Positions 47,863 through 57,710 of a stretch of 64,000 nucleotides of DNA are shown here, piece after piece. Below the pieces are notes generated by a model, which was not told the DNA's origin, did no database searches, and saw nothing but the letters and a program-made list of their open reading frames with translations. Numbering within the stretch: the stretch's first letter is position 1; the number at the start of each line of letters is the position of its first letter. The DNA is taken from the NCBI GenBank assembly GCA_965644295.1, contig CBFFRP010000127.1, positions 1 to 64,000 on the forward strand. The letters run 5' to 3'. This DNA comes from Paraphysomonas bandaiensis. Its lineage: Eukaryota > Chrysophyceae. The position numbers were made by a program, and so were the translations under genes.

Positions 47863-48395
47863 ATGAGACACAGCGGACACCTAGATACGGTATTGGATCG
47901 TATTAACACTTCTGTAAGTCATGTTTACTCATGAATGTAACCTAATTTTAGTCATAGTCGTCAATTATTGTGTCCGGATTGTCATTTCTGTCAGTTATAT
48001 ATATGCGAAATGCTTTTTGTTCGACGTTATTCTTTGGGGCACTTGCGAATGCAGCATTTGGTAAGCTTTTAAAAATGATTGTATCAGCAGAGAGACCAAA
48101 AGAATCCAAACGACATGCTTCAACTCACGGAATGCCTTCATCTCATGCTAATTCTCTGTCGTTTTTTACTGCCTACTTAAGCCTTGCTGCATTTGAGGCG
48201 TCTTTTTCTCTCGGTTTAGTTATTTTGTCAGCAACTGTTGTATATACATGTTGTGTATGTTATTGCCGAATATACCGCACGCGAGATCATACTGTAGAGC
48301 AAGTTTTCGTGGGTTTGTGTATTGGTAGTATTTCAGGATGTCTAGTATATCTACATGTTCTACCGAAAGTTGAAGACTATGCAATGTCCATGTAA
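47863..48395 (+). CDS. PAP2-family lipid phosphatase (dolichyldiphosphatase/LPP-like)
   Basis: Exons: 47863-47913 and 47958-48395, joined by a 44-bp intron, giving 162 aa. The start ATG and acceptor were chosen because the nearer acceptor (AG at 47950-47951) would read into a TAG. Hydrophobic helices flank the three phosphatase motifs: KMIVSAERPK (KxxxxxxRP), MPSSH (PSxH with Ser instead of Gly), and RIYRTRDHTVEQV (R...H with Glu in place of the usual Asp). PSSH with HTxxQV resembles dolichyl-diphosphatase or chloroplast-type lipid phosphate phosphatases. It is short for the family, with about three or four membrane spans. Confidence 0.85.
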
Positions 48396-48700
48396 CTATC
48401 CCGCTTGTAATGCTATAAATATACTGTACATCTTTGGACGAGAGCTGTAGTGATTTTGGTTCTTGGAATGTTGACTATAAGCAGTGATTAGATGAGGACT
48501 CCTCGTATCATGATTCTATTGCACTTTTCTGTATTACCAAGATAGTTACAGAAATAAAAAATTACATATTCTAATAGAATACTTAGGTAGATATAGTAAG
48601 CCTAAGGGTATATATTAAGCGCTAAGTCCATACTACTCAGATCGTCCCATGAGAAGTAATAGTTCATAGTCGATTATTCCTGCTGATAATATAGAATATT

Positions 48701-49570
48701 GGGAAATATTATTCAACCATTGTTGGACTACTTAGTCACACGAATTTTGGTATAAACGTATAAACACCTAGTTTAAGTGTTTAATGATTCAACTTAGTCA
48801 ATTTTGGTGATCAATGATCAACTGTATCGTTGTTATATTCATTGATAACTCATTGTAAGTGTCTAATGTCTAGGGTACCTGCTCAGGCAAAACAACATTT
48901 TCATGGATTGAAGAGCACCTAAACAAACACTTTAAAATTAAAACTAGGATCCCTTGTCAGTGTAGTGAGTTGGCATTGAATAATTCGATCTAACTCCATA
49001 ATATACGCATACGTATAGGAAGAGAAAGGAGGTTTTGATGACACAAAGTTGATATATTAATAAAGACAGCATCGTTAAAGTCGACTACAGAGCTGCAGCA
49101 AAACATCTAGTAACATGAGGTACCTGTTGTGTAGTGGAGTTTATCAATCATACAGTAGTAATATGAGGTGCCTGTCGTGTACTTACGCATTCTAATATAG
49201 TACTGATCACTTTATTCTAGTTGTCCTATTATATATATATATTTTTTGTACCGGATATCTCTTACAATATCAAGCGCTTAACCTATATCTCTTGCGGTAT
49301 GTGCAATACATGTATAGCTTTTTCTATATACCTTAATTGTGTTTTCGGAACATTAATGTGAAGCACATGTCAGCTGAGACCTGCAAGGACATGCACCCGG
49401 CCTCGCAATTTAGCAAGGGCCCTCATCAACAATTAATCCGTCGATGTCATTACCCTTGGGCATTGTAAACTGAAAAAGAATTTTCCACTATTGTGTGACA
49501 GGTTTTTACACTAATTTTGGTGTGACTAAGAAAGTACACTGAATTGACTAGGTTCGATACAATAGATTCC
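48701..49570. mobile_element. Diverged second copy of the Mutator-like miniature element
   Basis: The left end (GGGAAATATTATTCAACCAT) matches the left end of the 26664 element. The inner part keeps the same order of motifs (ACTTAGTCA, TTTTGGTG, the 'TTGATAACTCATTGTAAGTGTCTAATG' region). The right end has TTTTTACACTAATTTTGGTG + TGACTA and a closing GACTAGGTTCGATACAATAG. No exact target duplication remains (flanks TAGAATATT and GATAATTAA differ), so this insertion is older. No transposase frame. Confidence 0.75.
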
Positions 49571-50215
49571 GATAATTAACTCATGAGCTTATCAAAGTAA
49601 ACAAGCATCGCTTTAAGTTAGTTCTTGTACTACTGATTCTTTTTTAAGGCATCTAATGCATTACAAGAAGAACCACTTTGTTGCTATTTTCAAGAAATAT
49701 TTTGTCAAAATTGCAACGAGGCAGGATGGCGTAGCAATTAATTGTCATGTAAGTAGTGTAGGGTGTAGGTTGTAGTCAATTATTACTTGCTGTTCCAATT
49801 ACTAAACTACGAACGTACAAAAACTATACATTAGCAGCACTCAACTGACTATATACACAATGTTGACATTCTGAACAAGTCCTTCACTGCAAGTTGCTAG
49901 AAAAACTGATAGATTTTTATAGATTCACTTCAAGCAGTACTCTCTTTTACCTAATGCACTTATAGTATAAAATGTCATCGTAGAAAGACACTACGACTCT
50001 ACAGAGTTCAGAGTACGACTAATTTAGAAATATATAATACTATTGAAATTTATAGTGTAAAAATGATATTATCTATTTTTAATGTAATGCATATAAATAA
50101 CCAGGTAAAAGTGGTTAATTCTTCCCTTCTGTTGTTGGAGAGAAACATTCAAGACAACATCATACAACATAGTATATGTATATAGTATATATATTTTTGT
50201 TGCATTAATTATACA

Positions 50216-50359
50216 CAGGGCCTGGTACCTGTTAATAGTAATGGCAATTAATGGACCATAATGGTAATGCCATTATAATTGGCGGGACATTCTTCATTAA
50301 TGCCATTATAATTCCCGGAAATTGGACTACCATTAATGGTTACCAGTCACCAGGCCCTG
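50216..50359. mobile_element. Foldback/miniature palindromic element, CAGGGCCTGG ends
   Basis: A 144-bp near-palindrome starts CAGGGCCTGGTACCTGTTAA and ends ACCAGGCCCTG. Inside, ATTAATGG/CCATTAAT and ATGCCATTATAATT units are arranged as further inverted copies, so the transcript would fold into a long hairpin. The CAGGG terminus resembles the hAT-like elements at 15891 and 54372, but I see no clean flanking 8-bp duplication. Confidence 0.7.
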
Positions 50360-50675
50360 ATATTCCTGATAATACACAGTTAATTACTTATGATAAATAA
50401 TTCGACAGGCAATGAAGTATGCAACATTGTTGACTCAAAATAATTGTAATTTGTAATAAACATATTAATTATTGAGCAAGATTTGTCCATTAGAGTCTAA
50501 ACGGAATCTAGTTTGGCAACGTGTGTGTATCTTCTGTAGTACCCTCATGAGGATAGCACTTAGCTACTGTACAAGTAATGCCAAACAGGGAAGATAAAAT
50601 AGGGTCATATCGTAGTTTATGCTTCCAACTACTTCACGATAACTACTATGGAGATGCTCATCTAATTCATGTAAA

Positions 50676-51692
50676 TTAGGACATATCTCCTCCAACTCGG
50701 CGCAGGGCATCGGGAATATCATTGAAGTATCTGTGGACATACACATAAAAAGGAAAACTGAGGATGTCTGACTTTAGGTGTACCTGTGTTCACGTGCATC
50801 TTGCGCAGTAATTCGACGAGTGGGATCATATGTCAGCAGCGCACCTAGAAGCTCTACTCCGACCTCATCAAGATTAGGTACGACGGCGTTCAGTGAACTA
50901 GGAGGGGAATACGAAGGGAAGTTACCGCGCCACTCCGGGAGCTGAGAGACGCCCGGAAAAGTAGCTTCTGTGGGGGTACCCAAGTGACGAAATATCGTAT
51001 CCAATTGCGTTTTCTCAGAAGTGCCAGTAAAAAGCGGGGCCCCATTTACCATTTCTGCAAAGATACATCCTATGCTCCACATATCCACTGGAGTTGAGTA
51101 GTGCCGTGAGCCAAGAAGGACATCAGGGGCGCGGTACCATAGTGTCACAACCTCATGGGTATAACTCCTTACTGGAATACCAAACGCACGTGCAAGACCG
51201 AAGTCAGCTAACTTCAGTTCTCCTTCGCGGTTGATCAGCAGATTTTGAGGCTTAAGATCTCTATGAAGTACTCTATGATGGTGGCAGTATGCAACACCGG
51301 TTATCAGCTGGAATAAAAATGATTTCAATATTGTCGGATTAAGACCACCTTCGCACACATCTAAGTACTTCTTCAAATCTTGATCTAAATATTCAAACAC
51401 AAGAGTAAGCTTTCTTTCTGTGTGTACTACGTCAAAAAGGCGGACAATATTTGGGTGTCGCAACTCCTTCAGCAATGAAATTTCTCGAATCGCTGTTGAC
51501 GGAATTCCTACACGCAAACTCATTAGACCCAAAATCAGGACTACATTTGAAGCATTGAGGATCACCTTCATCCTCGGCTTCTAATCTTATTCTTTTCAAA
51601 GCAATTATTTGACCCGATACACGGTCTTTAGCTTTATATACTATTCCATAAGTGCCTTCTCCTATTTTTTCTAATTTTTGATATCTCTCCAT
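50676..51692 (-). CDS. Cyclin-dependent kinase, PSTAIRE type (CDC2/CDK1-like)
   Basis: Exons (minus): 51692-51566, 51507-50784, 50730-50676 (906 nt, 301 aa, the usual CDK length). [21 protein letters not shown] is the glycine loop with the inhibitory Thr-Tyr pair. [14 protein letters not shown] runs across the first intron into the cyclin-binding helix [60 protein letters not shown] (with the T-loop Thr) and [15 protein letters not shown] complete the domain. It is closest to CDK1/CDK2 cell-cycle kinases. APD replaces the commoner APE. The protein ends [17 protein letters not shown]. Confidence 0.96.
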
Positions 51693-52645
51693 TGTAGGGA
51701 AGTGAATAGAGAGTCTGTAAGTCGATAGCTAAGTGAAACAAAAATGGACAAAAGATAGAGAGCTCAGTCACTCTCTATGATACCAGTCAAAGGACTACGA
51801 TAGACAGGCACAGAGTTGACCTCTGTAATAATATAATCCCCTGAAAGTATTGGGGAGGGTTTCAGGTCTATAGGGGGAGTTATTGTGATGTGGGGTAGCT
51901 GAAGTGAGATACAGGGATATATGCATGGCCTGTGGTGGTATACGGGAATCATATAGTAGGGTAGGGGGGATGCATCGTTTTACACCACAAATAGCAATGA
52001 GTTGTATTAATTTCCTTCCTATCATTTTTATTTACTTGAAATTGATTTGTTGTGAATATTTTACTTGACCCAAAAGAGAATTATTTTTCCAGAACCTTTA
52101 CACTATAAAATCCCACATTTTTCTATATAATATCTCGAAAAAACTCTACTATTAGGGAGATAATAACGAAGTCTGTGGAGCATATCTGCGGGCATGTTAT
52201 CATACACAACCATGAGAGTGATCAATGTCCAGTCGACGTTTAGATCATGAAATATGTAGAGTTAGCTCTAAAATAATGTGGACAAGTTGGAAAAGCACAA
52301 TACAAAACCCAGATATCTGTCAACAAATTTCTACCATACTATGAAGTGGATATTTTTTTTGACGTACGTATTTCTGAAGTAGTTGTATTTCCACCGTACG
52401 ATAATGGAGTGTGAAGGTGTGTGGTTCGTACACTTCTCTCTCGCTAAAGCTTCTGGATGTGATTTTTTCTTATGTCCACATACGCACATATATAATACAG
52501 TGGATCTACACGTATGAAGTAGATGTATACGTAGATGTATCTGTGAGCATCTGGCTGTGTGTATGTTTGTGGAAGTAATCAGAGCCAAGAAACAACACTG
52601 ATTGTCTTCAATTGCGTGTGGCGATATTTGAGAGACTAAATAATA
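51693..52645. promoter_or_regulatory. Divergent spacer, CDK / glycine amidinotransferase
   Basis: A 953-bp spacer between start codons. It is AT-rich with short open frames that look like chance. No motif is named. Confidence 0.35.
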
Positions 52646-54074
52646 ATGCTAGCAAGAGGATTACTGCAACGTGGATCTGCCACTAGACGCGCTTTCTCCG
52701 CTGCTGCAAAGCCTATCGTGAACAGCCACAATGAGTTTGACCCTCTCGAAGAAGTTATTGTCGGTAGAGTTGACGGAGCAACTATTCCAGAGTGGCATGT
52801 TTCTGGCAAAGCTGTCTGGCCGGAGAAGCACTGGGACATGTACAAGACTAAGGCCGGACAGCCTTTCCCGAAGCATTTGATGCAAGAAGGTGAACTGGTT
52901 GTCGTTACATCCCCAGTCGATGCCTCATAATAATAATCTATATTGCAGCCGCAAAAGAACTTGATAATTTTGCTAAGATTTTGGAGGCTGAAGGTGTTAT
53001 CGTTCGCCGTCCCGAAGTGCTTCCTGGTGACTTTAGTCAGGAGTGCCAGACCCCTGATTTTAAGACTAAGAGCGGATTGTATGCTGCCATGCCCCGAGAT
53101 GTCCTCATTGTCGTCGGTAACGAAATCATTGAAGCCCCAATGGCGTGGCGTTCTAGATACTTTGAATTCAGGCCTTACAGAAAATTGATTAAAGATTACT
53201 TCCATAAAGGTTCGAATATTAATGTCACGACTAGGTTTTCAGCCTAAATAAATCTGTAGGAGCCAAGTGGACCGCCGCCCCAAAGCCGCTTATGTCTGAC
53301 GACCTTTTTGTTCCTGAGGATAAATTCAAAGTGAATGAGACAGGCGAATTTGTGACCACTGAATTCGAACCTGTTTTCGATGCCGCTGAGTTCACACGTA
53401 TTGGTAAGGATATTTTCTGCCAGCGCAGTCAAGTTACGAACGAGTTTGGAATTGAGTGGATGCGCCGTCATCTGGGCCCGGAGTACAATATTCACGTCTT
53501 GGACTTCCAGGATAAAAATGCTATGCACATCGACGGAACCTTTATTCCGATTGGTCCTGGCAAGCTTTTGGTGAATCCCAAAAGGCCTTGCATTACTGGC
53601 GAGAAGCAAAAGACTTTCACATATGAGGGCAATAAGAGAGATTATCATTTACCTTCCATGTTCAAGGGATGGGATATTTTCATTGCGCAGACTCCACTTC
53701 TGGCAGCAGACCACCCGCTGTATTTTACCTCCCCATGGACTGCCTCATGCAATATCATCATGCTTGATCATGTAAGAATATCGTGGTTTTGTTTTCTATC
53801 ATAGTTCTCATAGTTCGCCCGTTTACTGCTACATCTGACTTTATGTACAGGAGCGCGTCGTGGTGGAAGCGCACGAAACTACAACTATCGAGGCCTTCAA
53901 GAGCTGGGGGTTCAAGCCTGTCCTTGTCCCATTCCGTAATTTCCTTCCATTTGGTACGCCTGCTTGCTGCGTATATAGTGTGCGATTACTGACTAGTATG
54001 TGTACGTAGGCGGTTCTTTCCACTGCGCGACCTGTGACATCAGAAGGACAGGAGAACTTCAATCCTACTTCTAG
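52646..54074 (+). CDS. Glycine (arginine-glycine) amidinotransferase, mitochondrial
   Basis: Exons: 52646-52889, 52949-53209, 53260-53771, 53851-53953, 54010-54074 (1185 nt, 394 aa). The enzyme transfers the amidino group of arginine to glycine, giving guanidinoacetate, the creatine precursor. Related enzymes act on other acceptors. Family motifs: [71 protein letters not shown] (catalytic Asp and His), and [13 protein letters not shown] (catalytic Cys ~379). The N-terminus [23 protein letters not shown] is a strong mitochondrial presequence. The catalytic triad is intact. No guanidinoacetate methyltransferase is in the window. Confidence 0.95.
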
Positions 54075-54371
54075 ATGGCCAATGGGATCAGATGTTGGGC
54101 GCAACGTACCATTGATGAAATCTTTTTCACTGATGTTATTGTGTAGCCTTTTGTTCACCTGTTTCACTTGTAATACAATATAACTGCTTGTGCTACCATT
54201 ACGTTCATGTTATAAAGCTTTCTTTCGCTGGCAATTCTTTTTACTAGAATGTGTGTGTACGCTGTGCACACGTACACACCGCACATGTTGGCTCGGGAGT
54301 ATTGTTAAAGAATCACTCCCAACTTATATGACGTACACGTACTCTACAATTTATAGGAACATTACCCGGAT

Positions 54372-55303
54372 CAGGGCTAGGAACAATATATTGCAATACT
54401 ATTAGTAGATAGCGTTCCATCAATACTATTTATGGAGATTTTAAACAGGCTCAACAATACAATTACAATATATTGCAATATATTAGTATGACTAATCAGT
54501 AGGTAAACACATATTGAGAGAAGTTCTGTACATATATGTGTGCAGGGGTGCAGAGTACTGTTTGAGCTGGCTATACATAAAAATAGAAAATAACATCAAA
54601 AATAGGCTATTTTTCCGGTTATTTGAATACATAGACTTATATTTTGCACCCTCAACTAAGTCGGACTCTCACCTTTTCGTGGTGTTCTGGGGGATAAGTA
54701 CCGGGGAGAGATTCTCTCTGGGAAATTAAAGTGAGCCTCAAGCATATAGTCAGCAGATAATTCTCTGTCCACTCATAGCCGAATGCTTGTGTGTTACAAG
54801 GGACACCAATAAGTGTCACTTGTGTAGACGTCTTTGGGCCCTGACGAATAAACAGGCATCCGGGAATGGGTCCACCGTCCACCTCAAGGGCATCCAGGAC
54901 AGCGCCCACCTGAAGGGTAACCGGGGTATTGGGCTGCCTGCTGAAGTCAAGCATCCGGGATGTTCACCTTAAGAACTCAGAGCGGAAGTGGTCGCACATT
55001 GGTGCTTGCGGCGACGCACAAGCAGCTTCCGTAGCGTTAAATAGTAGGATAAAAAAAGTGTGTACTGACTAGTTACAGGTAGAGGTCTAACTAGTTTGTC
55101 TAGCATTCATCTACTAGCTACTAAGTTGGTGCAGGTTTTTAACGCCTATTGCTAATAATAAGACTTTCAATATACTTATATTTTGCACCGTACAGTTAAG
55201 AATCATAATATTGATTGCAATATATTGAGAGCCACTTTAACAGAAACAATATCGATGGAAATTTTGGGCATCACCAATCAATATTGTTTCCTCGGCAGCC
55301 CTG
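54372..55303. mobile_element. hAT-like element interrupted by a second repeat
   Basis: The left terminus CAGGGCTAGGAACAATATAT pairs with the right terminus ATATTGTTTCCTCGGCAGCCCTG in inverted orientation, the same family as the element at 15891. Both arms contain ATTGCAATA-rich palindromic sequence. The flanks ACCCGGAT / ACCCGAAC match at six of eight positions, consistent with a decayed 8-bp target duplication. Removing the REP-A insertion and one 16-bp repeat leaves about 390 bp. Confidence 0.7.
54651..55173. mobile_element. REP-A insertion with 16-bp flanking duplication
   Basis: A 523-bp insertion flanked by the exact direct repeat ACTTATATTTTGCACC (54635-54650 and 55174-55189). The right part (54982-55173) is the REP-A module. 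The left part carries a minus-strand open frame (54954-54652, beginning MLDFSRQPNTPVTLQVG and containing GGPIPGCLFIRQGPK). The family match at 22107 continues further left, so this copy is truncated at its left end. One constant end, one variable end and a long target duplication would fit insertion by a reverse transcriptase, but no reverse transcriptase is visible. Confidence 0.75.
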
Positions 55304-55570
55304 ACCCGAACGTACATGAAGCATACAGCGGAGGAGCCAAAGAACTGCTCACATTATACATAAATTTGAATTAAGTAATAACAGATACTACAATAATGAT
55401 CCTCTCACTGCAGGAATATTATTAATTACTTTGTTGTAACTTTCTTTGTCCCATTCACACAGATAACAATTCTCCCATGGTTTCTGTGTAACAAGACATT
55501 CCTATCAAACATATTTATTCTGTAGTTGATACAGAGAGAGACAGCACACTACATAATTTTCCCAGGCTGA

Positions 55571-57195
55571 TTAGACATATGTCTCCTTACAGAACCCTGG
55601 CTGAATCGCTCCAGGGTGAAACCCGCGATTAATTAGGCGACATCTCTGCATAGTGATGCGCTCTTCAGCGTCATCGACGTCCACAACGGTAGAAGGACTC
55701 CAGAGCCGCTCACCAACTGAAGCAGCACGAGGATACACAATGCCTTCAATGTTATTCTCGTCGATATGTTCCCCCCACATGCACACTTCACCACCGATGA
55801 TCAGTTGCGCTTCAGTTTCCGAGAGTCCTACTGTTGGGTCATAGGAGTACATTTTATCCCACGTGTTGTCTGCATGACTGCACAGAAAAAAATTAATCAC
55901 GTGTACACATAAAATATTCACCCAAAACATAACCACAATGCAAAAATAATTATATCTTATATATGACTAGCACGCAAGACTTACTCCAGGTACCACACAT
56001 CCGAAGGGGCGGCAATAACTTGGAAGCCCTTTGCGACAATACTGGATACAACATCCATAGAAGTCCACACCTGGAATATAACGTCAGAACCCACATCACA
56101 GCCTGCTTTGAACACTTCTTCCCAGTGTACAGGAGTCGCCCCTAGGGCACGGGTAATGTCATCTGCTTTTAGAACGAAATACTCGAGCAGCTGGTCATAC
56201 GATGTCATGCCATTAGCATCCATGAAATTTACAATCGAGGTATCGTTGGCCCAGCAACCATAGACAACTTCATCTCCCCCCAGGTGGAAATTCTTGACTC
56301 CACTAGCACCAATAATGTCACTTACAACTTCACCTACGACAGTGTACGTTTCATCCTTTGTTGGGTTCAGTGCAAAGTCGTTGATATTATAAGAGTACTT
56401 CACGAAACAATCCGCCATGACGTCAGGGTACCCAGCAGTCCAGGATGCAGCATGGCCAGGTACATCAATTTCTGGAAGCAGGCGTACACCTCGGTCAGCC
56501 GCGTAGGCGGTAAGGGCAGAGATATCATCCATAGAGTACGTCAGTTTAGGAGAATAAGCACCCTTTACAAGATCAGGAGCGGAGGGTGTGTCAACAGGAA
56601 AGGATTGCGCATCGACCATGTGCCAGTGAAGCACATTGAACTTACTCATCACGAGAGTGTCAACCATGCGCTGTATTTCGCTGACAGGCAAGTAATGTCT
56701 CGAGGAGTCGAGCATGAACCCGCGGTGGGTGAACCGAGCATCATCTGAAACATCAACAGGAAGATAGGATGCGGTAACAGTACCATCATCGGAACGGGAC
56801 AACAGTTGAGTGAAAGTTTCGAATGCTCGCAATGAACCCCATACTGTGGAAGAGTGTATGGTGCACTCCCCATCTTTTGAAACGGTTAGCTCATAGCTCT
56901 CATCTACTCCCAGCTGAAGAGTTGATGGCTCATCGTCATGCGTCTCATCCACAGTCACCGAGCAAGCCGAAATCCCTCCTGTCGAACCAGAGCTACTGGC
57001 ACCGATGAGTTGTTGATATCTCTCCACAGCCTGATCGAGGAAAGCGGACTCTTGGTTGAGTTGAAAGGTGAACCCATTGGATAAGCTCAAAGAGTCTGAG
57101 CCCACACTGAACGAGAGCGGCTGCGGCCAAAATGGAGACGAGACTTGTTCTCCAAAAACGCTTGCCAACACACTACCTAAAATCAGAGATTTCAT
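55571..57195 (-). CDS. Beta-N-acetylhexosaminidase (GH20), secreted/lysosomal
   Basis: Exons (minus): 57195-55985 and 55877-55571 (1518 nt, 505 aa). A signal peptide (MKSLILGSVLASVFGEQ) is followed by WPQPLSFSVGSDSL, the start of the GH20b-like N-terminal domain. The catalytic barrel begins THRGFMLDSSRHYLPVSEIQ, then NVLHWHMVDAQSFP, RLLPEIDVPGHAASW, the active-site pair FHLGGDEV (Asp-Glu), PVHWEEVF, WTSMDVV, and closes with GGEVCMWGEHIDENN and YPRAASVGERLWSP. It removes terminal GlcNAc/GalNAc from chitin oligomers or glycans. Length and domain order match animal and protist lysosomal hexosaminidases. Confidence 0.95.
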
Positions 57196-57710
57196 AATTA
57201 AATTTAATCTGAAGTATGAGCAGTGAATAAGAACTACTACAATTATGATGAAAATCGCTTTTAATGCGTGCGTTGCTTTCCTTCAGATACACTACTGCTG
57301 CTGGTGCATTCATGCAGGTGTGGGTATATATAACTGGTATACAGAGAGAGCAACATCCCTCAACATACATACACACACTGCATGTATTCAGGTATACGCC
57401 ACCGTATTCACTTTCTTGCTGTTAATTGGCATTCTCTGTCCAGACTCATTCCTGTGTTTAAAATACACAGCAGTATAACAAGGTAAGGTGAAGTGAATCT
57501 GCGTGAAGTCCAGTGAAGTGAAGTGAAAGAGAGGTGAGTCAGGTCAGTGAATGTGTGTATTGACATATGCGTTGTTTACATATGATTCACTGGTAATAGT
57601 TATGGCAGTGTATAGCTATCACAGGAGTCTATATCAGTGTAATGTGTTTATGTTGTTAACGGTATTGACTGATCATTCAGGGGTTCACGTGATCACTGGT
57701 CCTTGAATCT
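57196..57710. promoter_or_regulatory. Divergent spacer, hexosaminidase / MUS81
   Basis: This 515-bp spacer between start codons includes a GTGAAG-rich stretch at about 57490-57530. No coding feature. Confidence 0.4.

Larger units (their letters stand above)
48396..50675. other. Long convergent spacer with two mobile elements
   Basis: No gene. It holds a diverged Mutator-like copy (48701-49570) and a foldback element (50216-50359). At about 49777-49800 CAATTATTACTTGCTGTTCCAA repeats a string from about 757, and both sites continue with an ACTAAACTA string after a gap. The rest is AT-rich. Confidence 0.5.
54075..55570. other. Convergent spacer with nested transposons
   Basis: No gene. It contains a hAT-like element (54372-55303) interrupted by a REP-A insertion (54651-55173). 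The flanking stretches 54075-54371 and 55304-55570 show nothing. Confidence 0.6.
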
